Assembly: GCF_014655295.1 (NCBI RefSeq)
Contig: NZ_BNBI01000011.1
Coordinates: 248,001 to 312,000 of the forward strand
Reading direction: 5' to 3'
DNA length: 64,000 bases
DNA from: Streptomyces fumanus
GTDB taxonomy: Bacteria; Actinomycetota; Actinomycetes; Streptomycetales; Streptomycetaceae
The translations under genes were made by a program, and so were the position numbers. Positions 6,313 through 13,755 of this stretch are shown here, one piece after another (position 1 is the stretch's first letter; every line of letters begins with the position of its first letter). The notes beneath the pieces were generated by a model. It ran no database searches, was not told the origin of the DNA, and saw nothing but the letters and a program-made list of their open reading frames with translations.

Positions 6313-8534
6313 CCGCCGTGCGCGCCTACGAGCAGAGCTTGATGGCCGGTGCCGAGACTGTGCTCGAGGAGACTGCGGGGCGTGACCCGGAGCGGCGCTT
6401 GGAGGTGCTCGAAGTCGCCTCCTGCGGGTTCGCGGGTCTAGACGTTGATGAGTATTGGGCCGCTTTCTGCGCCGAGTCCCGACAGCGCACGGGTACCAAT
6501 GTGGTGGCCGTCCGGCAGTCGGCAGCCCGGCTTCTTGAAGCCCTCGGTGCTGCGGACAGCGCCGTTGTTCCTCTGCCGCTCGCGCTGGCCTCACTCGCGC
6601 GCGTGGAAGTTTCGCACGGAGAACGGCGCGCCATGGGCGCCTACTACACCGATTTCCGCCTCGCGCGCTACCTCGCTGAGGAGCTTGCCGGGCACATCCG
6701 GCCCGGAATGAAGGTTATCGACCCGGCGGCTGGCTCTGGCCTGCTCCTGACCGCCCTCGCGCTGGCAGTGGGCGAACACGGCAGGGTCAGCACCACGGAC
6801 TACGTCGCGGACATCGCCTGTGCCGCAGACCTGTCCGACCTGGCGTTGCGCGGTGCCCGGCTGGCGCTGGCCGCTGTTAGCAACGACTTCAAGGCCGTGC
6901 TAAGCCTTCAGGAGCGGTTGCTCCAGGGGGACAGCCTGCTGGTCGAGGACGCCGCATGGGAACGGGTGAGCCCGGGCGGCTTCGACGCGGTGATCGGCAA
7001 CCCGCCATGGGAAAAGCTCAAGGTCACGCGGCACGAGCTGCTTGCGAAGGTCGGCGTGGAGCGTCACTACGGCGCCGACTACACACCCCATGACGGTCTG
7101 TCCCAGGCGCTAACCCAGGAACGTCGCCAGATGCTGGACTACCTCGGGCAGCTGGCCGCCAACGCCCAACTGCAGGGGCGGGGGGAGGCCGACCTGTACA
7201 AGCTATTCTTGGAATTCTCCTGCCGGCGGCTACGCTCAGGGGGAAGGCTGGCCCTACTGGTGCCAGCCGGCTTGATCCGCTCGCAAGGTACCGAGGCGCT
7301 GCGTAGATTCCTGTTTGACTGTGCCTCGGAGCTGGAGTTCACCGTCATGGAGAACCGCGCCCGGTTCTTCGCTATCGACACACGCTTTAAGTTTCTCGCT
7401 GTCGAGGCACGTCTCGGCGAAAGCCAGGAGCGCAGGCAAGAGAGCCCGAAGGCGCGTCCAATCGTGCTTAAGCATGCCTCCGGGACGGACACCGGCCTCG
7501 GCGAAACCTCCCGCGTCATCATCGATCGGTCCGAACTCGCCGCGACCCGCGCAGATCTGACTGTTCCCGAGGTGCGAGGGCAGGCGGAGTGGAACCTGTT
7601 CCGACGGATGTCCGAAGCTGGCACGCCGTTCGGCGATCAAGACGGCCCATGGCAGGCGCAGCTGGCGCGTGAAGTCGATATGTCTCGGGACCGTGCCCAC
7701 TTCAGGAGCCGTCCGGCAGTCGGCTATCTGCCGGTGATCGAGGGCCGGATGGTCCATCAGTACCGCTCCCGGGCCAAAGCGTATCGCTCGGGGACCGGCC
7801 GGGCCGCGCAGTGGGAGGCGCTGGCTCTCGCCAACGCGGACATCGGCCCGCAGCACTGGTACCCCACCATCCAGTTGCGGCGCGGCATAGCGGAGCGGGT
7901 AAACACCGTAAGGGCGGGGTTCTGCGATGTCACCGGGCAGACCAACGAGCGCACTCTGCTCGCGGCCGTCATCCCGCCAGGGGTGGTGTGTGGAAACAAG
8001 GTACCGACCGTAGTCTTCGAACCGCCATCGGGCAAAGGCGAGACGTTGGTACATCTGTGGGTGGCGCTGATGAACAGCATCCCGGTGGACTGGCTGGCCC
8101 GCCGGATCACCACCACCTCAATGAACTATTTCCTGCTGAACTCCATCCCGCTTCCGTCTATCGAGCCGGACAGCCGCGACGGTGGCCGCATCATCGAGCT
8201 GTCCCAGCAGCTGACGGGGATGGAAGGCCAGCGCTGCTACGCCCTAGATGCCGCCGCCGCAGCTCGGGCGAGGGCTGAGATCGACGTGCTGGTGGCTGAG
8301 GCGTACGGCCTGGGGCCGGACGAACTTCAGTTGATTTTCGATGACTTCCCGTTGCTCGACCGAGGCCAGCCCGCGCTCGACGGCGAGGAGCAGTCGACGA
8401 TCACCCGGGACCTCGTTCTGTCCCGGGCACACTCCGGTGGCGCGGCCAAGCCATGGGCTGACAGGGTCGCCGAGGCGGAGCGGCTGGGGGCTGTCGCCTA
8501 TGTCCCGGCGGACTACGCCCGGTTTTGCGAATGA
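6309..8534 (+). CDS. Eco57I-like N6-adenine DNA methyltransferase (second modification gene)
   Basis: Large adenine methyltransferase of 741 aa. It has a helical N-terminus (~1-100), motif X MGAYYTD (from M109), SAM motif I DPAAGSG (D138-G144) and catalytic NPPW (N231-W234). A C-terminal target-recognition region includes NYFLLNSIPLPSI, as in Eco57I/HsdM-type proteins. No PD-(D/E)xK or helicase motif is seen, so it modifies DNA but does not cut it. It overlaps the preceding D12 methylase by 4 bp and is followed after 34 bases by the EcoRII-N-like gene. Two different adenine methylases in one operon suggest an asymmetric site needing one enzyme per strand, as in LlaJI or FokI-type systems. A PglX-like role is possible, but no other BREX/Pgl genes are present. 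Confidence 0.88.
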   Translation: MTAVRAYEQSLMAGAETVLEETAGRDPERRLEVLEVASCGFAGLDVDEYWAAFCAESRQRTGTNVVAVRQSAARLLEALGAADSAVVPLPLALASLARVEVSHGERRAMGAYYTDFRLARYLAEELAGHIRPGMKVIDPAAGSGLLLTALALAVGEHGRVSTTDYVADIACAADLSDLALRGARLALAAVSNDFKAVLSLQERLLQGDSLLVEDAAWERVSPGGFDAVIGNPPWEKLKVTRHELLAKVGVERHYGADYTPHDGLSQALTQERRQMLDYLGQLAANAQLQGRGEADLYKLFLEFSCRRLRSGGRLALLVPAGLIRSQGTEALRRFLFDCASELEFTVMENRARFFAIDTRFKFLAVEARLGESQERRQESPKARPIVLKHASGTDTGLGETSRVIIDRSELAATRADLTVPEVRGQAEWNLFRRMSEAGTPFGDQDGPWQAQLAREVDMSRDRAHFRSRPAVGYLPVIEGRMVHQYRSRAKAYRSGTGRAAQWEALALANADIGPQHWYPTIQLRRGIAERVNTVRAGFCDVTGQTNERTLLAAVIPPGVVCGNKVPTVVFEPPSGKGETLVHLWVALMNSIPVDWLARRITTTSMNYFLLNSIPLPSIEPDSRDGGRIIELSQQLTGMEGQRCYALDAAAAARARAEIDVLVAEAYGLGPDELQLIFDDFPLLDRGQPALDGEEQSTITRDLVLSRAHSGGAAKPWADRVAEAERLGAVAYVPADYARFCE

Positions 8535-8568
8535 AGTGACCTGCACGGCAGGTGAAGTGGGGGTAAAG

Positions 8569-9171
8569 ATGGCGGTGAATGGGTCGCTGCGTACGGCAGG
8601 CATACTGCGGGTTGTCTACAAACAGGTGAGTGCTGGGGATCTAAGGAAGCTCCAGGCAGTATCGAATGACGCCCCAACGGGGGGTGGAGCGCGTGATTTC
8701 CGGCTTCCCTACCGGGAGTTCGATCCGGTCATGAGGAAGCTGTTGCCCCATACGAAGCAGCTGCAGCGGGTGCGGGGCGGGGGCAGGAAGGTCGTGCACT
8801 TCCCGTGCGGTCCCGTGAAGTACCGAAAATCGAACGGGACCGGGGCCATCGAGGTCGAACTGCTTTGGGAAGACCCCACGGATACGCGCCCCACGGAAGG
8901 ACGGATTCCCCTCATCCACAAGCATTTCGGTCTGCCGAAGACCGACCCCGAGCTCGGAGCGGCGTTCTTTCTGCTTATGCAACACAAAACTGAGGTCAGA
9001 GCCCACTACGCGTATGAGCGCGACCTGCGCGCCGGAAAGTGGGACGGGGAACTGACGTATCACATTCTCTCGTGCAAGGACAGCCCCAGCCGCAGGGCCA
9101 AGAGTTCCGTCCAGGGCTACATCGATTGTGTGGCCGAGGTTGAGCACTGTCACGGGATCGCCGATGACTGA
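8569..9171 (+). CDS. EcoRII-N/B3-like putative DNA-recognition protein of the restriction module
   Basis: A 200-aa protein without a recognisable catalytic motif. The N-terminal part (~15-65) reads YKQVSAGD...SNDAPTGG...RLP...RKLLP. This resembles the start of the EcoRII N-terminal effector domain (KRLSANDTGATGG...YIP...KLFP), a B3-like pseudobarrel that binds a specific DNA sequence. LlaJI.R1 and other McrB-type motors carry such a domain fused at their N-terminus. Here the downstream AAA+ protein lacks one, and this gene overlaps it by 8 bp. The natural reading is a separately encoded specificity subunit. ATG 8569 is chosen for the upstream GGGGG and for removing an extension that is out of character. 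The similarity is by eye and weak, so the role is a hypothesis. Confidence 0.6.
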   Translation: MAVNGSLRTAGILRVVYKQVSAGDLRKLQAVSNDAPTGGGARDFRLPYREFDPVMRKLLPHTKQLQRVRGGGRKVVHFPCGPVKYRKSNGTGAIEVELLWEDPTDTRPTEGRIPLIHKHFGLPKTDPELGAAFFLLMQHKTEVRAHYAYERDLRAGKWDGELTYHILSCKDSPSRRAKSSVQGYIDCVAEVEHCHGIADD

Positions 9172-10312
9172 TCAGCAAATGACGGCCCCCACGTTCTCCG
9201 ATGACTGCATTCGTATTATGGAGCTCCTGGGCGAGCGAAACAACGTATTGCTTAGCGGTCCACCCGCGACGGGCAAGTCACGGCTGCTCGCCGAACTAAA
9301 GCATGCCTTTCGCGGAGAAGGCGGCGGCAATGCATCGATCTACCAGCCTGACGAGGACATTTTGCTGCCCTCGGTGGGTGCCGTCCCCGACTGGCTACCC
9401 AGCCCAGACCGCACGGATCGCCGGGTATTCAGCACCGCCTTCGACCAGAGCACTCACCAGCGGGACGTGCTACGTGGTCTCGTACCCAGAATCGTTCAGG
9501 AAGGAGAGCCGCTGGGCTTCACCGTTTCCCGGGGCATCCTCTACCGAGCGGCCGAACACGCCCTGAAGGGCGACGGTGCCTCTCTGCTCATCATCGACGA
9601 AATCAACAGAGGGCCGGCCGTGGCCGTCTTCGGCGCGAGTATCGTGGCACTGGAGAGCGACAAGCGCCTCGATGTTGACGGCCTGCCCCGGAAGTCCACC
9701 CAGACCTTCGAACTGCTCGGCGACGACGGACAGATGGTCGACTACGCGCTTCCACGGCATCTCTACATCGTCGGTGCGATGAACCAGGCGGACGCGTCGG
9801 TGGCGCCGCTCGATGTGGCCTTCCAACGGCGGTTCGTGCCCCACCAGCTGAACCCCGACGAGGCTGTCCTAAGGACCTATTTCGAGCTTGTGGGAAGCCC
9901 CGTAGCCCAGCCCGACGCGACCCTTCCCGAGCAGCCGACAGATCACAGGGATGTCTACGCGGCGTTGGTGCGGGCTTGGCGGAAGGTGAACGAACGGCTT
10001 ACCCTAGGCCGAGGTGCGGCCTATCAGATGGGCCATGGTGCTCTCATGCACGCGGTCGCGCCGACGGACAAGGAAATGGCACTGCGGTACGCGGCCGACT
10101 GCTGGCGGCTTCTACGCGCCCACATCGACGAGGTTTTTTTCGGTGACCTGCAGGGCGTCGCCGAGACAATATCGGCAGGTGCTCCAGGCAGCCCGTTCTC
10201 GCTCACGTCGGTGACCTTCGCCGAGCAGCCGGTACTCCAGCTGTCGCCAGCCGGGGAACTGCGGCAAGACCAGGTCTATCCGGCCCTCAAGGCCATCGCT
10301 GAGTCGCCCTGA
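9164..10312 (+). CDS. McrB-like AAA+ NTPase, motor subunit of a McrBC/LlaJI-type restriction enzyme
   Basis: Predicted NTP-driven translocating ring that activates the McrC-like nuclease. Seen: Walker A GPPATGKS (G32-S39), Walker B LLIIDEIN (D145-E146), the McrB-type sensor motif MNQAD (M206-N207; MNTAD in McrB), then LDVAFQRRF with the likely arginine finger. At 382 aa it consists almost entirely of the AAA+ module. McrB and LlaJI.R1 have a DNA-binding N-terminal domain that is missing here and may be supplied by the preceding gene. Start ATG 9164 overlaps the previous stop by 8 bp, and its own stop shares a base with the next ATG, so expression is tightly coupled. GTP versus ATP use cannot be read from the sequence. 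Confidence 0.86.
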   Translation: MTDQQMTAPTFSDDCIRIMELLGERNNVLLSGPPATGKSRLLAELKHAFRGEGGGNASIYQPDEDILLPSVGAVPDWLPSPDRTDRRVFSTAFDQSTHQRDVLRGLVPRIVQEGEPLGFTVSRGILYRAAEHALKGDGASLLIIDEINRGPAVAVFGASIVALESDKRLDVDGLPRKSTQTFELLGDDGQMVDYALPRHLYIVGAMNQADASVAPLDVAFQRRFVPHQLNPDEAVLRTYFELVGSPVAQPDATLPEQPTDHRDVYAALVRAWRKVNERLTLGRGAAYQMGHGALMHAVAPTDKEMALRYAADCWRLLRAHIDEVFFGDLQGVAETISAGAPGSPFSLTSVTFAEQPVLQLSPAGELRQDQVYPALKAIAESP

Positions 10313-11607
10313 TGAGCAGCACGACGTTGCATCGAGTACGCCTGGCTGAGAATCGTGAGGAAACACGTTTGGTGTCCCGGCTGGCCCAGTTGGCGGGGCA
10401 GCCGGAACCGGAGGTCGAGCGGCTGCTCTTCCAGGCGGGGCAGCGCCTGGTGAATCTGCTTGGTTATGAGCGTCTCCCACTGCGTATCTCATCGGCTGGC
10501 ACGGTCCGGATCGATGGCGTCGCCGGCTTGCTCAGGCTCTCACCGCAGCTAGAGCTGGAGATCGTGCCGAAGTTCTTGGACGGGGCGGACCCAGACTGGC
10601 GGCAGGACTTCTTCCGCGTGGCCCTGCTGAGTAGAACGGGAAAGCTGTTGCCGCGGGAGCATCTGCGCGCCGACGTTGCCACCCGCGGCGATCTCGCCAC
10701 GCTGGTAGGCCGTACCCTCGCGAACCTGTATTGGGCCAGTCACCGGCGTCCGCTGCGCGAGTACAGGTCCCGTACGGTGTACGACTATGCCGTCGTCGGT
10801 GACCTCGACCCGGTCGGCATTGTCTTGCCGGACGCAGAGGGTTTCCGCCAGACCCAGCTGGTCTTCGACCATGTGAATTTCTGGAATGAAATCATCTCGT
10901 CTGCGGCGAGTGTCCTGATACCCGAGGCCCAGGACGGTGAGACGGCGCGCCAGCTGCTCCGCATGCGCCAGGCGCTGGCTCCCCAGCGGGAGGTGCGCTC
11001 GGCCAGGCATCGCAAGCTGCCGAACCGCTACCACCACTGGCAGTCCCTGTACGACCTATCCGTGGAAGTGCTCAACGGCTTCGGCGTTGGCTATCAGGAG
11101 AAACACCTGAATGCACCCGGCTACGTGATGGTGATGTGGTCCACCTGGCAGCAGCTGTGCGAGCTTGCGCTGCGTGTGGGGCTTGCCCCGACCGAGGTGC
11201 ACTCGTCAATGGGCTTCTCGCTCGGCAAGAGGGACAGCAAGGTGCTTAAGGTCACTCCGGACGTGACGGTTGGGCCACGCGACGCGCCCACACTGCTTGT
11301 CGACGCCAAGTACCGAACCCGGCTGAACGGCAAGCTGTCCGTCGACAACTCCGACGTCTACGAGTCTCTGGCCTTCATGCGCGCTGCGGGTGTCCAGCGG
11401 ATGATTCTCCTCTATCCACGCCCCGCCTCACACGGGGACCCGACGGAGCCCGGTTCAACTCAGATATTCCAAACGATCGAGGTCGGCGAGGAAAGGATTG
11501 ATGCCATGCTGGTCGAGTGCCGAGGCGTCAGCCTCACCCAGGGCTTCGAAAGCTTCAGCCGAAACCTCGCATCGGGAGTCATGGACGCGCAACTTCTCAG
11601 TAATTGA
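10312..11607 (+). CDS. McrC-like PD-(D/E)xK nuclease subunit
   Basis: Predicted endonuclease partner of the McrB-like motor. The N-terminal half is beta-rich, with the McrC-typical segment GLLRLSPQLELEIVPKF. The C-terminal half holds the nuclease site: P316-D317 ...LLV-D331-A-K333, i.e. the D...DxK arrangement of McrC. The length of 431 aa is in the McrC range. The ATG at 10312 shares its A with the stop of the McrB-like gene (TGATG), which supports fixed stoichiometry. It is the last gene of the operon and is followed by the truncated integrase. All active-site residues expected for cleavage are present. Confidence 0.88.
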   Translation: MSSTTLHRVRLAENREETRLVSRLAQLAGQPEPEVERLLFQAGQRLVNLLGYERLPLRISSAGTVRIDGVAGLLRLSPQLELEIVPKFLDGADPDWRQDFFRVALLSRTGKLLPREHLRADVATRGDLATLVGRTLANLYWASHRRPLREYRSRTVYDYAVVGDLDPVGIVLPDAEGFRQTQLVFDHVNFWNEIISSAASVLIPEAQDGETARQLLRMRQALAPQREVRSARHRKLPNRYHHWQSLYDLSVEVLNGFGVGYQEKHLNAPGYVMVMWSTWQQLCELALRVGLAPTEVHSSMGFSLGKRDSKVLKVTPDVTVGPRDAPTLLVDAKYRTRLNGKLSVDNSDVYESLAFMRAAGVQRMILLYPRPASHGDPTEPGSTQIFQTIEVGEERIDAMLVECRGVSLTQGFESFSRNLASGVMDAQLLSN

Positions 11608-11691
11608 TCCGCGACGCTTGCTGCTGGCTGCCGACGGCCTCCGGACAGGTACCCGTGGCCTGAGCGGCTACGGCAGAGTTCGAGGGCCTAA

Positions 11692-12267
11692 GAAGTCATC
11701 TCATTCGACGGCGCCCTGCGTCCGGCTGAGGCCGTGGGCCTCACCGGTGCGGATCTGAAGTTGCCCGAGGCCGGTTGGGGTGCAGCACTGTTGAACCGGA
11801 CGCGGTCCAGTGTCGGCAAGCGGTGGACCGACTATAGCGAGACCCACGACGACCAGGGCCGCAAGAACCGGCTGGCGGAAGAGGTCCGGCTCGTGCCGAT
11901 CCCGCCCCAGCTCTTGACTATCCTCCGGCAGCACATCGATACGTTCGGGACTGCCGAGGACGGGCGGCTGTTCACCAAAGAACGCGGGGGAGTGGACGGC
12001 TCGTCCACGTACTACCGCGTCTGGCAGGAGGCTCGTGCGCTGGCACTCCCGCCGGCCGCGGTCGCCTCCCCGCTCGCTGCGCGTCCGTACGATCTTCGGC
12101 ACTCGGCGCTGTCGACGTGGCTGAACTCCGGGGTGGACACCACCGAGGTTGTCGAGCGTGCGGGCAACAGTGTCGAGGTTCTGCTGTCCCGCTATGCCAA
12201 ATGCATCGATGGTCGGCAGGAAATCGCTAACGGCAAGATCGAAGAGTTGTCGCGCGAGTACGAGTGA
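11692..12267 (+). pseudogene. Tyrosine recombinase (integrase), N-terminally truncated
   Basis: The frame opens directly after a TAA at 11689 and reads SFDGALRPAEAVGL, a conserved mid-protein segment that contains the first catalytic Arg of actinobacterial integrases. It continues through VRLVPIPPQL, RPYDLRHSALSTWL (second Arg/His box) and AGNSVEVLLSRYAKCIDG with the nucleophilic Tyr. The core-binding N-terminal half is absent. The remaining ~190 codons retain the catalytic residues, but the protein should not fold as an integrase. It lies between the restriction operon and tRNA-Arg, as expected for the enzyme that inserted the island. Confidence 0.85.
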
Positions 12268-12284
12268 TCGGTCTCTGGGCGTTG

Positions 12285-12309
12285 GCCCCCTGGCTTTCGG
12301 GCTGGGGGC
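12285..12309. terminator. Stem-loop after the integrase fragment
   Basis: GCCCCC (12285-12290) pairs with GGGGGC (12304-12309) around a 13-base loop, 17 bases after the integrase stop. A T-rich run follows at about 12330. It is probably the terminator of the former integrase gene. Confidence 0.4.
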
Positions 12310-12397
12310 TTCGTCATGTCTCGGTCGCTTTTTTGGTCGGTGGTTGCTGGTTGCACCTGCCGGGTCGTATTTCTCTATCAGCGCACCACTGCCTCAG

Positions 12398-12835
12398 GTG
12401 TCCCGTCTGGTTCGCGCTCTACGCAGGGGCCGCCGCGATGCCGCCCCTCGCCTTACGGGGGCTTTGGAGAAGACGCCGCTCCGACTGGGTAGCGGGCAGT
12501 CCCGCTGTCCGTACTGTGGCTTACCGCAAGATCGGGTGGCGATGCTTGAGTATGACTGGGTGATGTTGGAACCCCACATGGCTCCACTGGCTCACACGGT
12601 GCCCGCGGAGCACCGGTGGATCGAGCTGTCTGATGGGCGGGTGACCGTCTACGGGGTCTGTCCGCCGGCTCAGTTCCAGCGCTGCCGTATCGCGCACCGC
12701 TTAGCCTGCCCTGCGCAACCGCTGCCGGATTCATGGCCGTGGCTGACGGCCTTGCGAGGAGAGAACGCGCGGCAGACGGAACGGGACGAGCCGGAGCCGC
12801 CTCCGCCCCCTGAGCAATGGCCGGACGCCGACTGA
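12398..12835 (+). CDS. DUF6083-like small Cys-containing protein
   Basis: A 145-aa reading frame. The CPYCG (two-Cys knuckle), HTVPAEHRW, VYGVCPP and CRIAHRLACPAQPLP pattern resembles the Streptomyces DUF6083 family, which has no known function and probably binds a metal. The start is uncertain: GTG 12398 has only a weak AGG upstream. It lies between the integrase remnant and tRNA-Arg, where integrative elements often carry small passenger genes. GC content is intermediate. It could be partly degenerate at the N-terminus. Confidence 0.55.
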   Translation: MSRLVRALRRGRRDAAPRLTGALEKTPLRLGSGQSRCPYCGLPQDRVAMLEYDWVMLEPHMAPLAHTVPAEHRWIELSDGRVTVYGVCPPAQFQRCRIAHRLACPAQPLPDSWPWLTALRGENARQTERDEPEPPPPPEQWPDAD

Positions 12836-12887
12836 CGGGCACTCTCGAAACGTTGGGCCTGACCAGGGCGAATGCCCCAAGGCCCTG

Positions 12888-12902
12888 TCCACGAATAGTC
12901 CA
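12888..12902 (+). repeat. 15-base motif shared by both island ends (right copy)
   Basis: Partner of 4415-4429 (13 of 15 identical, same orientation). It lies inside the island, about 110 bases from the tRNA-Arg 3' end. Its role is unproven; an integrase arm-type site is one option. Confidence 0.4.
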
Positions 12903-12952
12903 CAGACCCCGGCATACGGCCGCTCCGGGCCGCACACGCCTGCACATACGCG

Positions 12953-12992
12953 AAGACCCCGCTCTCAGCGTTTCCGCTGATGACGGGGTCTT
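12953..12992 (-). terminator. Terminator hairpin of tRNA-Arg
   Basis: AAGACCCCG (12953-12961) pairs with CGGGGTCTT (12984-12992), and an inner stem CAGCG/CGCTG closes the loop. It sits 19 bases beyond the mature 3' end of the minus-strand tRNA. Confidence 0.7.
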
Positions 12993-13010
12993 TAGGCACC
13001 TCCTGCAAGG

Positions 13011-13082
13011 TGCCCCCGGCAGGATTCGAACCTGCGCACACGGCTCCGGAGGCCGTTGCTCTATCCCCTGAGCTACGGGGGC
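13011..13082 (-). tRNA. tRNA-Arg(CCG)
   Basis: Read on the minus strand it folds as a complete cloverleaf: 7-bp acceptor GCCCCCG/CGGGGGC, D-arm GCTC...GAGC, anticodon stem ACGGC/GCCGT with loop CTCCGGA (anticodon CCG, 13047-13049), and T-arm GCAGG-TTCGAAT-CCTGC. CCA is not encoded. Its 3' end faces the island, which makes it the integration target, and the left island edge carries a damaged copy of its 3' half. Confidence 0.96.
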
Positions 13083-13106
13083 GTGTCGCTCGCGGCGACG
13101 GGTAGA

Positions 13107-13134
13107 ACACTACCAGCTCTGTCGGGGTGGTCAT
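13107..13134 (-). promoter_or_regulatory. Promoter of tRNA-Arg
   Basis: On the minus strand ATGACC (13129-13134) is followed after 16 bases by TAGTGT (13107-13112), 24 bases before the tRNA 5' end. This is a reasonable -35/-10 pair for the principal sigma factor. Confidence 0.5.
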
Positions 13135-13222
13135 GACCGGGTTGGGCGTCAGGTGATCAAGGGCGGGTCCCCCACAGGGGGTGGAAGTCGGGAAAAGCCG
13201 GACGCGATGGCCGGTCCCGACC

Positions 13223-13228
13223 TACTCT
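13223..13228 (+). promoter_or_regulatory. -10 box giving a leaderless start for the response regulator
   Basis: TACTCT ends six bases before GTG 13235, and no Shine-Dalgarno is present. This fits transcription starting at the start codon. Confidence 0.5.
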
Positions 13229-13234
13229 CAAGTT

Positions 13235-13681
13235 GTGCCAGGCGCGTCTAGCCGGGTCCTTGTCGTGGACGACAACAAGGTGATCCGGCAGTTGATCAGG
13301 GTCAACCTCGAGCTGGAGGGCTTCGAGGTCGTGACCGCGGCCGATGGTGCCGAGTGTCTGGAAGTCGTGCATCAGGTGCGGCCCGATGTGGTCACCCTCG
13401 ACGTGGTCATGCCCCGCCTCGACGGGCTCCGTACCGCTGCCAGACTGCGGGCCGATCCGCGTACCCGGGATCTTCCGCTCGCCATCGTCAGTGCTTGCGC
13501 CCAGGGCGAGGTCGACGCCGGTCTTGATGTCGGTGTCGACGCGTTTCTGTCCAAGCCGTTCGAGCCCGCCGACCTGGTGGGGCTGGTGCGGCGGCTGGCC
13601 GAGTGTCCGCCGCGCCGGGAGGGAGGGGACGGTGACGGTGACGGGGGTCGGTTCGCCGCGCGTGGGGAGTGGGCCGGGTAG
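13235..13681 (+). CDS. Single-domain response regulator (CheY-like receiver)
   Basis: A 148-aa receiver domain with the acidic pair D12-D13, the phosphoacceptor D56 (VVTLDVVMPRLDG) and the conserved Lys in FLSKPF. No DNA-binding output domain follows, only a Gly/Asp-rich tail. It therefore works by protein contact or feeds a phosphorelay. GTG 13235 is chosen over upstream in-frame ATG codons because the receiver starts there and a -10 box lies at the right distance for a leaderless mRNA. No cognate kinase is adjacent. It opens the core-genome block to the right of the tRNA. Confidence 0.85.
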   Translation: MPGASSRVLVVDDNKVIRQLIRVNLELEGFEVVTAADGAECLEVVHQVRPDVVTLDVVMPRLDGLRTAARLRADPRTRDLPLAIVSACAQGEVDAGLDVGVDAFLSKPFEPADLVGLVRRLAECPPRREGGDGDGDGGRFAARGEWAG

Positions 13682-13755
13682 CGGCGTCGTCCACATGCCG
13701 GGACTGCCGCGAACCGGTTCGCCTACCCGCCCCTCTCCTCCCCTACGCTGGTCCC

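Noticed and set aside
5239..11607. BREX, Pgl or DISARM system
   Set aside because: No PglZ, BrxC, BrxL, PglW kinase, DrmA/B helicase or phospholipase D genes are present. The motor-nuclease pair is McrB/McrC-like.
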